Origin: Apiospora phragmitis
Taxonomy: Eukaryota > Ascomycota > Sordariomycetes > Amphisphaeriales > Apiosporaceae
DNA: 64,000 nucleotides
NCBI GenBank assembly: GCA_038363925.1
Contig: JAQQWL010000001.1
Location: 2,542,001 to 2,606,000 of the forward strand
Direction: 5' to 3'
Shown here: positions 13,601 to 25,994 of the stretch, piece after piece
How positions within the stretch are numbered: position 1 is the first letter of the stretch
How the letters are laid out: each line of letters starts with the position of its first letter
Translations under genes and position numbers: made by a program
The notes under the pieces: model-generated
The model's database searches: none
Told to the model about the DNA's origin: nothing
What the model saw: the letters and a program-made list of their open reading frames with translations, nothing else

Positions 13601-16600
13601 CCAGCTTCGGAATTGATGGGACTATCGTTTTGGTTTTTAGGTACAAACAACTCCATTTCGTTGCTTGAAGCGGCCATTCGCAGGAGGTGCCGGCCGTTTT
13701 CCCACGTTTCTTTTCCACTCTCCACCCCCAGAGTTTGGCTGCATGGCGAGAACGAACAGTGGAATGCGGTGGTTGATGTCCACTGTAGTTGGAGAGAGAA
13801 GCTGGTGGAGAGAAACGCTGGGGGCGGGCACCTTCAGCGTGAGCGGGCTTCTCAGTGGCAGAAGCTGTGGGCAGGCGCCTGTCGCACCGTTTTTTGACAC
13901 CAGTAGTGTTGCGCCCCACGCACCACAACCCACCTCCTTCACTGCCCCCGCCTTTCCGTTCACCCAGCCAGACCGTCAAAGTGCTGACACATCGATCACG
14001 ATCCCACGATGCACCGCGTCTCCTGTCCCCCAGTGTTGGTCTCGTCAAACACGTCAGCCTCTTCCCAAGCTCCCCTGGTTTGTTCTACACGAGGCTGCTG
14101 GCTGTAACAAGTCTGGCTTCACCTCGTTGGTCCTCTCATGGCCGCCTAACTCTTACCATGTCCATTGAGCCTCGCGCATCCATCAGGCAGGGCCATGATT
14201 GCAAGCTGCGAGCTATTACGAATGATGTCTCGAATAGTTTCTTCTTCTTCTGGCAACATTTTCGTCTCCATCGATGACAGCCGGTGCAAACCAACCAAGG
14301 CGGACACATTGTCGGGCCCAACCATTCTATTTGGCAGAGTTTCTCACGATTCTTGGCGCATAGTGTCCGGCGGGCGGACTTGGACCGATACCCATGCATC
14401 ACCCCTTTATCCTGTGTCTTTCCGTAAACACTTCGCCACCGTATCACCAACATCGTGACATCGTGGCATCCTGAGCGGTCTGGCCCTTTCCGTTAGATCA
14501 TCACCCACTCTTTTCTGATAAGGAGAGTAAAGAATTTCTGACGCTGAAGACTGCGAAAGGCGATGTCAGGAGCCCGAGCTTATCTCGTGTCATTTCTGCC
14601 CTACTCCGGCCCGCTCCTTCTGTCCGCAACGTACAATTCCGACACACATGGGTTTGTTTTAGGCAAACTCCTGCTTTTCATCGTGATCCAGGTTTGCAGC
14701 CAAGATATCCAAGTCATGACCGGACTGTCTCCACTTGAGCGCGTTCCTTGTTTCGACTCCACTCACATTGTCCTGGTTTCTCGAAGATTCACATGCCGAC
14801 TTCACGATAGTCCAGCTTGGCCAACGATCCACAAATGCCCTCTCAGTGGCTAGTATCAGTCGAGTGACTCGAGTATGTGCGGATTGCCCACAACTGGACT
14901 ATCTAGTCTAGCTTATGTCCCCGACTATTGGTGCGTAATCATCAGTGACTACCAACACAGCAATCAAAACCTTGCCCGTCACCTACATCACGGCGGGAGA
15001 TGGCGATCATCCAGGATGCATCGTGACTAGTTGATACTGCTGCAAGCCCCTTGGGCATCGGTTCTAAAGAACATGTTCCTTCCTCAATTAGATATCCGAA
15101 AACTAAGCAAGCTGGTCCTTGAGCGAATTTGTCTCATAAGCATCGGCTTTTCCGGGCCGCTGGGAAAACTTCAAAAAGTCCTTCGCTCGCCAAAGTATGG
15201 CAATCCCTTCGTGGCACGCATGCCCAGATACAGAAATAGACAAGGCATGCATGCAGCAGGCTGCCCCTGGAGCATGCGTCTGACAAAACCGCAGTGGAGC
15301 CGAGAACAGCCGTCCGAATCACATTGGCCTCTTCCCCCATTCTGATCTCCCCCCCCCGGTCCTGGCACGCACAACAAAGTCAGCGGGACAAGGTCGGTGG
15401 GAATGCCACTGCTGCGGCCGCCGGAGACCCTTTAGCCGGTCATTCTCCCCCATGGTGGGGCCGGTTTGACCCGACCTCGACCAGCAGTAAACTCGGCTAA
15501 GATAACGACGGCTTACCCTATCCAGATCCCAGAGATACTCCTGTGCATCTGCAACTCACCCATGGTCGTGACCCTTCTTACCGCTGCCCTCTGAAGGAGG
15601 CGCTCGTGCGACGTCACGATCAGGCATTCGTGGTCGAAATGCAGCACCCGCGGGATTTCTCGGCGATTTGGTTTCTCTATATGCTTATGCGTTTTAATTT
15701 ATCACTCTTCCTCTTGTTCTCGTGGTCAGTCATTGTTGCGCTGAAGCTCGGCTCTGTATATCGGCATCATCCTCCAAAGACAGTTGCACCGGGAAATGAC
15801 ACCTTGGCAACGGACAAAGCCGCTCGTCGCTACCGAATCCAGCGTTTAATATGAATTGGAACAAGATGTCACTGCCCAACTGGTTCATTCCACGGTTTGA
15901 GGCAAGGTCTTGTCTGTATCCTGCTGACTTTGGAGTGGTGAACACAATTTGAGGGCTGTAATAAAATAACGCGGCAAAAATATCACCACACGAGTCGGCT
16001 GCTTTTGCGGCTCGTGTGGAGACGACATACAACCATTTTCCCACCACCAAATCGCCATCTTTCCCACTGTTGCAAATGACATGGCATGAGTCCTTACTGA
16101 AGACTCTTTTATTTCTGTTAACATATCCCTACTGCCCGGTGAGAAATTATTATCCACCCTCGCCAGAGGTATTTTTGGCAAGAATCTTCACTCGCGCATG
16201 CTTCTTGCGATAATTTGGCGATCATCAATGAGAAAAGCTACAGTGTGTGGCCGTATTCTCCCATATAGTGTATCGGATGCTCTGGCTTATGATGCACTCG
16301 AAGATCAGGCATAGGTTCTCTATGATGTTTCCAGTGTCCGCAAATGTGAACAGGATACCGAGAACAAACGAAGTCTCAAATCATCGATAATATTCGTGGC
16401 CTTGGGTATATAGATAGTACTTGTTACCGTTCCTGTATATCTTATATCGCTCGAGAGCCTTCGGAAGGGCCTGTATAATATCAGACAAGGTTATTTGAAC
16501 TGGAAGTCATTTCCTTTTCCGTACAGTCCGCTTGGTGAAGAGATTCTCAAAAGCACCCATACACGCGGGTAGGAAATCCATAGCACCTCTTTTAAGCCCG

Positions 16601-17076
16601 TACACTGACAAGTGTTCTATGGCCACTGCCTCTGAGAACCAATGCACTGGTAGGTAAATAACCACTGGCCACTTTGTATGATATGTGAAAAGGGGCAGAA
16701 GTGGCATTAGAAGCCATATTCCAGCAACAGTCGATGCATCATGCCCCCCTGATTTCGGGGCTGTAGACTTGACTTCTCAGCAGTATAGGCCCTTCACCGT
16801 CTCCAATTGCAAGGAGACCGCATTGAGGATTCTCCATATGCCATCAAGAGTTCATCCTTAATATGTGGCGCGGCGGAACGCTGGCAAAACCGTCTATATC
16901 ACCCGTAAAGGCATTGAGAAGGTATCCGCTGGATCAAAAATACTATAGTCCGTGGACCATAACCAAAACTATGCTGGAACCAAATGAGCTTGAGTTGATG
17001 GATGGGAAGGTGATTCAACAACCTCGTATTGGTATTGGCAAGAAGGCCCAATGAGGGCTTCTGATGGGACAACTAG
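10637..17076. other. About 6.4 kb without a recognisable gene
   Basis: Base composition is ordinary, not AT-rich, and no open frame above about 165 codons exists; none of those present shows a known domain, a signal peptide or paired splice sites that extend it. The largest frame, 11655-12134 on plus, is compositionally biased and overlaps a minus frame of similar quality. No tRNA, 5S rRNA or transposon signature was recognised. It contains the promoter of the mannitol gene at the left and the 3' flank of the HET gene at the right. Noncoding transcripts or very small genes cannot be excluded. Confidence 0.55.
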
Positions 17077-19932
17077 CTACACAAGAGTGAACACAGACAG
17101 CTCTCGACCTTCCCTCGTCTGCTTTTCGTAGTAACTGCCCTGCATAGCGCCCATGACAAAACATTCGCCGACGAACTGGTACTTCCGGCCACCCTGCGCC
17201 TCCTTGACCGCTTCCCCGGGCTCTTCTTCTTTGGCTTCTTCTTCTTCGTCGTCTGGGATCGGGCGCAAGAGGTAGGGCACTTTCCCACCGCTCAACAGTA
17301 CGACGACGTCGCCCACCCTCGCGGGCCACGGACACAACCCCTTCGTCTTCCCGTTATCGGTCCCGACGAAGAAGAACGGATCGAGACAGGCCGGACACCC
17401 CACATCCGCCGAGCACCGCACCAGCGGCGCCGACGCGTCACCCGAGAGCGCCGCGAAGCTGTACGCCTCTTCTCCTTCGGAGGAGGAGGAGGAGGAGGAA
17501 GAAGAGGGCTGCCGCTGCTGCTGGTAGTAGCGCGTGTGGGCGGCGACGTGGTCCACAAACGGGCCCATCGACGGTTCCAGCAGGCGGTGCAGGATCCGCT
17601 CCCGCGGACGGTGGTCGTGGGGGCGGTCCGACTGCGGCCACCACGCGTTCCAGAATTTGAAGATGCCGGCCGGGTCGAAGGTGCGGTCGAAGGCGCGGAG
17701 CAGCGAGGCGGCGGGCTTGGTCATTAGGTCTTGGTCGTCCTGCGGCGGCTGGGGCTGGGGCCAGCTTCGGTTTCTGGGTTTGGTGTTGCTTTTGGGCCTG
17801 CTGCTGTTGTTGTTCTTGATGTTTTTGAAGGCGGGGGCCGGGATGTGGTTATCCAGGGCAAGGTAGGTGATCTCCTGGATCTCACAGATCTGGTAACCGC
17901 GAAGTTTCAGTTGCAGTCGATCTCGATGCTCCCCGCCACCACCACCGCTGTTGACGCCGGCAAGAGGCTGGGTAATGAGTTCGAGGTCCGGTATGGAGTC
18001 ATCGGACGCGGTGTAGCGATGCTCGTTGAGCAGGGCTGCTTCGCCCCAGGTATGTTTCCCATCGACACCCAGTGCCCACGTTGGCGAGGAGAGCTCTGGC
18101 TGACAGGCATCGTGCGATGTGCGCCGCCAGGTCCGCCCTGGCTGGCAGTGCGTCCAGGACAGGATGTCGAGGCTGAGGTACTCGGCGATCCACCATCGCG
18201 TGAAGTCGGCCATGACGGTCCCGATCGGGGTCGCGTAGTCTGGTCTCAGGGGCTGTGGTATCACTTGTCTTTTGTCTCTTTCCTCTTCCTGCTGATCGGC
18301 GGCAGTCTCCCGGCCGACGGGTAGCAGTGCGAACAGCTTGTCTTGGGCCACCGTGGCTTGTAGGCTTAGCCCGTGCAGGAACACGCACAAAATGCACATG
18401 CGCCCGTCGGCACAGGCGATACACTCGGGCGTCTGGCGGCTCTCGAGCAGGACGTTCCAGACCGAAGGCATGGTGACGGCGGGTGCCAGGTTGTAGGGAT
18501 GGTTAGCCGCGAACTCGATGCTCGAGAGTATATTGTTGGCGTGAATGACCTCGTCCCAGGGTACCAATTCCGGTCCGCACCGCACCACGGCCCGAGAAGG
18601 ACAGAGTGCTTCCTGGATCACCCAGACGCGGCGGAACCATGGGTTCGAAAAGAGGCACGATAGCAGCTGGGACAGGGTTGGGGAGCCCTTGAGCGGGCTC
18701 GCCGATTGACGTACCTCTCCGGACCATGTCCTGAGGTGCCGTTGGAAGATGGCGCCTAGGTCGCCCTGATACGACGCTCCGGGGCCCCTACGGTTTTTGA
18801 ACCGTTTCTTCAAGTGCTGCAGCCCGACGATATGTCGCGTCCCTGTACATCTACATCCTTCCCCTCCTATGCAAACGGTCTCTCTGTCGTTATTGTAGAT
18901 ATCCCGCACAACAGCGAGAGCCGCCGCAGTGGCACGGTCGGCCGCGCCTAGCCATATATGTACCATGGATGCTTCGGAGTAGACTCTGGCCATGAGCCCG
19001 ACTTGTTGTGTTTTCTCGCCTCGGTCGCTTTGATTGATGCATAACTGATCAATCCACAGTCGACGGGCCTTGTCTGGTAGTCGGAGTTGCCTCAATGCTT
19101 CAACAATGGATTGTGCTACTGGGATGGACAGGGACGACCCCCCAACGGGCTCTACGTCAATGGTAACATCCTCCGTCTTGTCACTGTCGCCCCAACAATA
19201 CGATAGCGGCTCAAACTCTTCTTGCTGTCCTAGGCGTAAGTGGTGGAGAGAACAAAAGACAGGATCATCATGATTCTCAGCCGGTTGTAGAAGCAGGACT
19301 CGAATCTCGTCCCGCGTACTTTGAAGACTTTTACCGTGCAGCCTCTTGTTGCTCTGGACAAGTTCCTGCGGCGCGGATAATGACGGGGCTCTATCTTCGA
19401 ACTGATAACCTATTGTCATATGGGCCTCGCGGACGATGTTCACCCAGCCTTGGAGTTTGGCCCGGGGGATAATCTGGATCACGTCCCCCGGAAGAAGAGC
19501 CGCCAGCCAGTTCAGCTTGGCCAACGTCGACTTCTCGCCCCAGCGGGCCCAGCGGGCATGGTGCGGGAGGAACTCGGGGAAGTCGCGCTTATTGATGAAC
19601 AGGGTAAAGTTGGGCAGGGAGCTGCGGTTGGGTGGTCGACGCACCGCGGCGTCGAACCAGGTCGACGATCGGTTCACACCGTCCTGGCCAGCCCGGCCTG
19701 ACGGATTTGGTAAGTAAAGTACTTATGCAGTAAACCTAGCTAGGTAACTTTAGAAGAAGAAAACAGGCTTTAGATAGTTACCTTGATCACGTGAGTATAC
19801 ATGGTATTTAATGAATGTTACGGCGATGGCGTTGTCGGGCACTGTCAGCTCGAGGTAGGGCCTGTCCGGGCAGTGCTGATGCACCGTACGGAGGTCGATA
19901 CGCTCGGCCGAAACTTTGGCGTCTTGGATCAT
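17077..19932 (-). CDS. HET domain protein with N-terminal extension
   Basis: Predicted 923-residue incompatibility-type protein in two exons, 19932-19782 and 19697-17077; the 84-base intron (GTAACT...CAG) keeps frame and removes the need for a GTG start. The first 150 residues form a separate N-terminal module (WLAALLPGDVIQIIPRAK, LQGWVNIVREA) that recurs at the front of many fungal HET and repeat proteins. The HET core starts near residue 218 (EPLSYCWGD), followed by LWIDQLCINQSDRGEK near 272, VHIWLG, and WFRRVWVIQEALC. The C-terminal region has a Ser run, an acidic Glu-rich stretch and ends with a FVGECFVMGAM block typical of the family's last domain. No frameshift or stop. It is unrelated in detail to the first HET gene beyond the core. 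Confidence 0.9.
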
Positions 19933-20443
19933 AGTCGCAGGCGATAAATCAAGAGTGGGTAATCAACCGCAATCAAGCATCTCCGGGGCACTGTTGCTGT
20001 ACTGTTCCATCCTGCTTGTGCCGCCCAGCCCTGGCGATGACGTGGATTTGCAGGCCTGATGATCAGCTTGGCTTACCCCACGTGACCACAAGTCAGATGT
20101 CTGACAGCTGACAGGTACGATATCTCTACACTTTGGCAGCTGCCGGACCGACACCACTGCTAAAAGGGGTAACCTCCGGCCAAAAGGGGCAACTTCCGGA
20201 GAACCGTCATCTTTACCATATGGGAATTCCTATATAGCTTTCCAATTGGGGAACCGGACATACCTCGAATAGGATTCCTTGAAATTTGATAATTCTTAGT
20301 CCGTGCAACCTTTCTCCGTCTTTTCCTTTGCCCCGTCGTTGATGACAAAAGCCTCCCCTCGAAACAGTTGCCGCTAACCAAAAAGGAAATTAAACTGTAA
20401 AGTGAGAAAAGGGAACGAAATATCTATCTGTTGAGACTTGACC
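19933..20443. other. Intergenic, upstream of the HET gene
   Basis: Contains a near-duplicate pair, AAAAGGGGTAACCTCCGGCC at 20162 and a diverged AAAAGGGGCAACTTCCGGAG at 20181, giving a short local tandem repeat. No gene seen. Confidence 0.5.
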
Positions 20444-20695
20444 ATGCCGTCGCAACCTGAGACTCTTTTCCCTCGCGGGTAAAACGGCCATTGTCACGGG
20501 CTCCGGTCGCGAGTTCAGCATAGGGGCCAGTATTGCGACCACGCTTGGCCGCAACGGGGCCTCTATCGTTTTGAACTACCTTAGCGACAGCTCGGGGACG
20601 TAGGAGGAGGCGTTGGCGGCGTAGATGCGGACCGAGTTTGGCGTTGTGGCCGTGGCGGTCCGGGCTAATTTCGAGACGCCCGAGGGAGCGAATAG
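20444..20695 (+). pseudogene. Short-chain dehydrogenase/reductase pseudogene, 5' fragment
   Basis: The N-terminal 80 or so residues of an SDR oxidoreductase. After an ATG (MPSQPETL) the frame shifts once near 20472, and then reads GKTAIVTGSGR, an altered IGASIA, NGASIVLNY and so on: the first beta strand and dinucleotide turn of the Rossmann fold. The usual Gly before IGA is Ser (GGC to AGC type change). Two in-frame TAG codons occur at 20601 and 20622. The sequence stops abruptly at about 20695, where the AT-rich block begins, so the rest of the gene was removed or mutated beyond recognition by the transposon insertion and RIP. Confidence 0.8.
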
Positions 20696-22024
20696 TTTAA
20701 TAAAAAAGGGTATAAGGCGGTTAAATATAAATAAAATAAATCTTTTTAATAAATCTTTTTTTTAATAATATATAATAATTATTATTAATTTTAAATAATT
20801 AATTAAACGATATTATTTTTATAATAAATAATATAAAGTTTTATATTTTTAATAAAAGTTTTAATATTTTTATTAATAAAATTTATAAATATTTCTTTAT
20901 TAGTATATTCGTATTAATATAAATACTTTACGCTATATTATTATATATATTACCCGGCGGCCGTATTATTAATATTATTAATATTTATTTTATAACGCCG
21001 TTAAAGCCGTTTTTAATTTATTAATCGTTATTTAAGCCGGCGAAATAAGTTTATTTTTTTAATTTTTTTAAAGTTTTATTTATATTTAATATTTATAAGA
21101 ATTAATTATAAATTTAATTAATAATTCGGCCGTTTATATAATATTATCGTTAATTCGATAACGCTTAAGCTTATAGCGACGGAATATAACTATAAATACG
21201 TCGCGGATTATTTAAAAAATAAAACCCCGTAAAATATATAATTAATAAAACGTGTACGACTTATTATTTAAATATTATAAATAATATTACGGATATAATA
21301 TTATTATTTACATAAAAAAAAGCTATTAAATTACGAGCTAATATATTAATATTAATAAAGAAATAATCGGATTTTAACTCGATTCGTTTAAAAGGGGAGA
21401 AATAATTTTAAAATCTAATTAAAAGAAATTTTTTATCGTATTTAAATAATTAATTATAATAAGTCGTATTATTATATATTATTTCGTTAAAAAGTAATAT
21501 TGTTTTAATTTATTTATTAAATTTTATATTATTAAATAAAGTAATAAAAAATAATTTTTCGTTTAATAATTAAATATTAATTAATAAATAAAAAGATATT
21601 ATAATTTATACAATATTATTTATTATATAACTTAATTTATAAAATATTATTCCTATTATATATTTATTTAATAAGAAATTTAATTATTTAAATAAATAAA
21701 TAAAATAATATAGTTTTATATAATAATATTTATTAATTTATATAAATTAAATATTAAATATATTAAATTTTATCATAAATTTATTCGAAATTTAAATTCT
21801 TTATTTTAAATTCGATTCGATACTATTCTAATTTAATTCTTACTTTTTTAATCCTATTAAAAAGCCCTCTTTTTAAAGTATTAAGCCGCCACGATAACTA
21901 ACGTACGCCGTAAGTAAGTCTCGTACTAGTTAATAATAAAAATATCTTATATTAAAATAGCCGTAAAGCGTAACTATTTAAGTCCGCTATAAAGATTTAT
22001 AAATAACTATTTATTAAAATAATT

Positions 22025-22231
22025 TATTAAATAAGCTCTCGTACGTACGGTAATTCCGGTTTTAATCAGGGTTTAATCGTTTTTATTCTATTATTCATAT
22101 TTATTTTAAATACGAGCTACGAGGGGTATCGTATACCTCTTTTAATGAAATAGGAAAGGGGTTCGTGCGCGTAGGTACGTGGTACTTTTTTTAGAGTAAT
22201 ATGGATAGCTTCAGTTCTAGCTATTCTAATA
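22025..22231 (-). repeat. RIP-mutated solo LTR, inverted, with TAATT duplication
   Basis: A 207-base match, on the minus strand, to the clean LTR at 51815-52021, differing mainly by C-to-T and G-to-A changes. It starts TATTAAATAAGC and ends TTCTAGCTATTCTAATA, the mutated forms of the LTR ends. Both sides carry TAATT (22020-22024 and 22232-22236), the expected 5-base target duplication. It faces the copy at 22390. Confidence 0.85.
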
Positions 22232-22389
22232 TAATTATTAATACGTTAAATATATACGTTACCTTTTAAAAATTTATTTAAATCGTATCTTTATATAAAA
22301 GCTTTTATATAAATGTTTTATACGTTTATAATACTTTTATTATATTAAAATATATATAATTATTATATATTTTATATTTTAAATAAGGC

Positions 22390-22596
22390 TATTAAAATAG
22401 CAGGAACTAAGGTTTTTTATATTATTTTAAAAAAGGTATTACGTACCTACGCGTACGAACCGCTTTCTTATTTTATTAAAAGGGGTATACGATACCCCTC
22501 GTAGCTCGTATTAAAAATAAATATAAATAATAAAATAAGAACGATTAAACCCCGATTAAAACCGGAATTATTATACGTACGAGAGCTTATTTAATA
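22390..22596 (+). repeat. RIP-mutated LTR, direct, left of gag
   Basis: 207 bases matching the clean LTR, beginning TATTAAAATAGCAGGAAC and ending CTTATTTAATA. It is the likely 5' LTR of the deleted element, since gag follows downstream. Flanking bases (AAGGC before it) do not match those after the 25303 copy. Confidence 0.8.
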
Positions 22597-23289
22597 TTAA
22601 TTAATAGTTATTTATAGCGATTATAAATTAATAAGAGTAAAGAAATAGTTTTACGCCTTTATTAATATAAGGGCGACCGTGTTAAGGAGCCTCGAGAATT
22701 TCCGCCCGTTAGAGATTCGGAGGAAGAGCCGAATTAAATTAACCGTACGAAGAGGAACCCCTTTTTTTAAATATATATTATAAGGAGGAGACTAGGTTTT
22801 AAATTATACGCGAAACTAGCTAAGCTATATATAATTATATATTTAAATAACTTTATTATACGATTTATAAGATAATAACCCTTATTAAAATAGAGTTAAT
22901 TACGGTCGGCGAATCGAGATCGAGCCCGGACGTACCGAACTTAGATAGACCGACGACTTTAAACCTCGAACTACTTATATATAAAAAAGTTTCTTAAAAT
23001 ACCGGGATCCTTTTAATAGTTTAAAAAAAAATATTAACCTCGCTTTTTAAGAACTCGAACTTTTAAAAGTATTTTCCGAAGAGATAACACCCGAATTATT
23101 TATAACGTACTTCGCATAATACTTTTTAAAATACTATATATTAAAAATAAAAAGAACGTTCTTTTAAAAGGCGTTTAATATAGAGTTTAAAAAATAGACC
23201 GAATACTAATTCGGTTAAATTAATTACATATTTTAAAAAGAGCTCTATTATTACCTCAAGGGAAACGGAGTTAATATACCGATAGGCGG

Positions 23290-24400
23290 ATCTTTTAAAA
23301 GCAAGCTCGCACGATTAATACCACCGGCCGCTCCCGCACACCAACAGGACCGACCGGCAGAACCGACTTCGGAAACCCGAAAAGAGGATGTTCCACACTC
23401 TTCCCCAGAACAGACAGTCGAACAACCGCCGCCTAAGCGAGAGACTCCCGGTCTCCGTACGGAGCAATCGTCCGCGACACCACGGGACACTCTAGGCCCG
23501 ACGTCCAACCCTGGATTCCCAAGTACCCAAGCGTCGTAAGACATTGTCCTTTTTCCTTCTCCGACTCCGATACCGCCGGATTAGACGGCACGATTATCTG
23601 GTCTAGCGTACGTCACGGAATACGATATCCCTCCAAGCCGAGCTATTTATAACGGCAAAATCGATCAGAATAAGGTCGTCACCTTCTCGAAGGTGTGGAG
23701 GAAGGAAAAGAACTATACCGGCAAGCCGTACGACATCTTCTGCGATAGAGTACGGATGTTCATCGGAACATGCCGACGGCTAGATATACCAGAAGATTAA
23801 TACTATATAGTTTTTTTTAAATATTCTTTCCGGCCGTGCGGAGGTATTTTATTTTAATTATATCGGATTTAAAAAGAGATAAAACGAGATATATTATTTA
23901 ATAAACTCGTATTTTAATATATTAATAAATTACGTATAATATTTTACGGATTAAATAATAACTTTTTTTATATAAATAAAAAGTAAAAACGTTAAGAAAT
24001 AAAAAGTAAAAACGTTAAGAAATAATTTATTAAAGTTTTAAAAATCTTATTAAATAAGTTTTAGCTCGTATAACGAGCCTTTAAAAAAGGATTCGAAAAA
24101 GAGATCGTTTTTTATACTTCCGTTATAAAAACCTGTCGAGGAGTTTTAAAACTTTTACTAGCCTTTATTTATTAAAAGCTAATATATAAAACGTTATTTT
24201 TAAACCTTCGTATATTATTAAATATAATAACGGATTAAAAAATCTCGGAACGATACTTAACGGAAAAATTATATCGAAACCCGGCTAAAAATACGTATTT
24301 AATTAATAAACGGTTTATAAATAACCGTACGAAAGAAAACCGACTAATTTACAGTAATAAATTACCGTATAATAGCCGACCATTAGGATAAGAAAGTAGC
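23290..24400 (+). pseudogene. gag relic of LTR retrotransposon
   Basis: From about 23290 to 23803 one plus frame reads almost cleanly: a Pro/Gln/Glu-rich N-terminal stretch, then IPPSRAIYNGKIDQNKV, VWRKEKNYTGKPYDIFCDRV and FIGTCRRLDIPED, which resembles the gag region of fungal copia-type elements. Three stops interrupt it, all explainable as CAA or CAG to TAA or TAG. After 23804 the sequence turns AT-rich but still shows traces of the same gag domain up to about 24.4 kb. Confidence 0.65.
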
Positions 24401-24789
24401 TAGCGACCCGTTAATACCTTCTAGCTAAGGCTATCGTACAGGAACCGGCAGTTCGAACGAGGAACCTGCCGAATCTACTATAAGTAAAGCTATTAATTAA
24501 TAAACCACCTAGTCGAAAAACGAGCCCGTATAATAATTTAATACCTTTAAGTATATAATAACGTTAAACAGGATCTCCTTACTTAAGAAGAATACGGGGA
24601 TTTCGTTTAAAATTAAAAAAGGAAAAAAAGAGGAGTTAAAAAACAACGAAAAGGAGTATAACTATCTCGATCTAAAAGATACACAATAAAGCATTACTTA
24701 CTTAACGGACGCCGCGTTCTATTATCGACTTATTAGCGAGGATATTTATTTAATAAATATTTAATTAAATTAGGAATAATAAACGAAAA

Positions 24790-24952
24790 AAGAGAGATTT
24801 TAAAGATTTATTAAATCGACGGCCAAAATAACCCTATAGACGCCCTTACTAAGAAATCTTTAAATAAAGCCTTCGAATAGCTAGTATTAATTAATAGGTT
24901 AACTATACGTATAGAAGCGTACGTCGAGAGACTAGATTCGTACGGCGAGTAA
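24790..24952 (+). pseudogene. C-terminal pol (RNase H end) relic
   Basis: Single plus frame reading IDGQNNPIDALTKKSLNKAF, then LTIRIEAYVERLDSYGE and a stop. This matches the conserved end of copia-type pol (NPADALTK..SPNKAL). Two internal TAA/TAG codons fit C-to-T mutation of Gln or G-to-A mutation of Trp codons. Upstream to about 24690 faint RNase H similarity continues. Confidence 0.7.
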
Positions 24953-25302
24953 AAAAGAGGAGAAAAAGAAAGATATATTTTTCTTTAACGGGGTATAACG
25001 TATCGCGATATATAATAATACCCTTATTATTATTACTATTTTTATTATTATTATTACTTTTAATTAATAACGGGGAAGTAATATATATTAATATATAATA
25101 ATTTTCTTCATTATTATTATTATTAAAAGACTTATCACTTAATTAAGTTAATATTAAAAAGGTATAGTATTACTTATACGGCTTAAATAGGCACCGAATA
25201 TCGGATTAGTGTAACCTATTCGTACGAAACCTTTACGAAGGGAAGACTCGTTTTAAAAAGGGGAGCTACTTTTAAGTTTATTATTAAAATAAAGACTGCC
25301 AG

Positions 25303-25510
25303 TATTAAAATAATAAGAACTAAAGTTTTTTATATTACTTTAAAAAAGGTGCTACGTATTTACGCGTACGAACCCCTTTCTTATTTTATTAAAAGGGGCA
25401 TACGATACCCCTCGTAGCTCGTATTAAAGATAGATATAGATAATAAAATATAATAATTAAACCTCGATTAAACCTAGAACTTATACGTACGTATAAAAGC
25501 TCATTTAATA
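25303..25510 (+). repeat. RIP-mutated LTR, direct, right of pol relic
   Basis: About 208 bases matching the clean LTR, starting TATTAAAATAATAAGAAC and ending CTCATTTAATA. It is the likely 3' LTR of the deleted element. Its flanks (GCCAG and ATTAC) are not duplicated, so it is not a stand-alone insertion. Confidence 0.8.
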
Positions 25511-25667
25511 ATTACTTTTATAAATATAATTTATTAATACTTTATTTAAAATCTAAAACGATATCCGTTAATTAGCGAACTTTTAAAAGGTAACGTATAC
25601 TCCCTAAAGTATTAAACATTAAATACTAGGCTCGCCGAGGGTGGTATTCGAGAGCAACTATAAATAA

Positions 25668-25679
25668 GGGGGGGGGGGG
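25668..25679. repeat. Poly-G run of 12
   Basis: Twelve consecutive G within the right margin of the AT-rich block, an unusual island in otherwise AT sequence. Confidence 0.9.
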
Positions 25680-25994
25680 CTAAAATAGCCTTAAAGAAGT
25701 AAAAAACCTATACCTCAGGCGGAGAGGAGGAAATTACGTAATTAATAAAGAATATATATTATAATAACGACCGATTATAATCTATATTTCTAATTTATAT
25801 CTCTATCTTATAGCTTTTTACGAAAACATCTTATATATTTATTATTTTATAAGCGTTCTCGGCACCCGGCTCGCCATGCCTAAAAACAATCACGAATCGC
25901 CATCACAAGTCGAATTCTAGTCCACGAAGTACGTACCTTCTATCCAATTCACATCTGGACCAGCTAGAAACTGACTAGTCGCAGCACGCCCGTT

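Larger units (their letters stand above)
20696..25870. mobile_element. AT-rich RIP-mutated block containing a Ty1/copia-type LTR retrotransposon relic
   Basis: Over 5 kb of strongly AT-rich sequence in which CpA and TpG dinucleotides are scarce while CpG survives, the expected result of repeat-induced point mutation. Inside are three mutated LTR copies, a gag relic (23290-24400) and the RNase H end of pol (about 24790-24952). Integrase and reverse transcriptase regions are missing between them, so the element is internally deleted. The left part (20.7-22.0 kb) is too degraded to assign. The right edge fades into normal sequence near 25.87 kb. Confidence 0.85.

Noticed and set aside
10637..17076. 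tRNA or 5S rRNA genes
   Set aside because: Looked for box A/B and 5S signatures by eye in this and other gaps; none convincing.
25303..25510. Two outer LTRs treated as one element with target duplication
   Set aside because: Flanks AAGGC and ATTAC do not match, so a simple single insertion is not supported.
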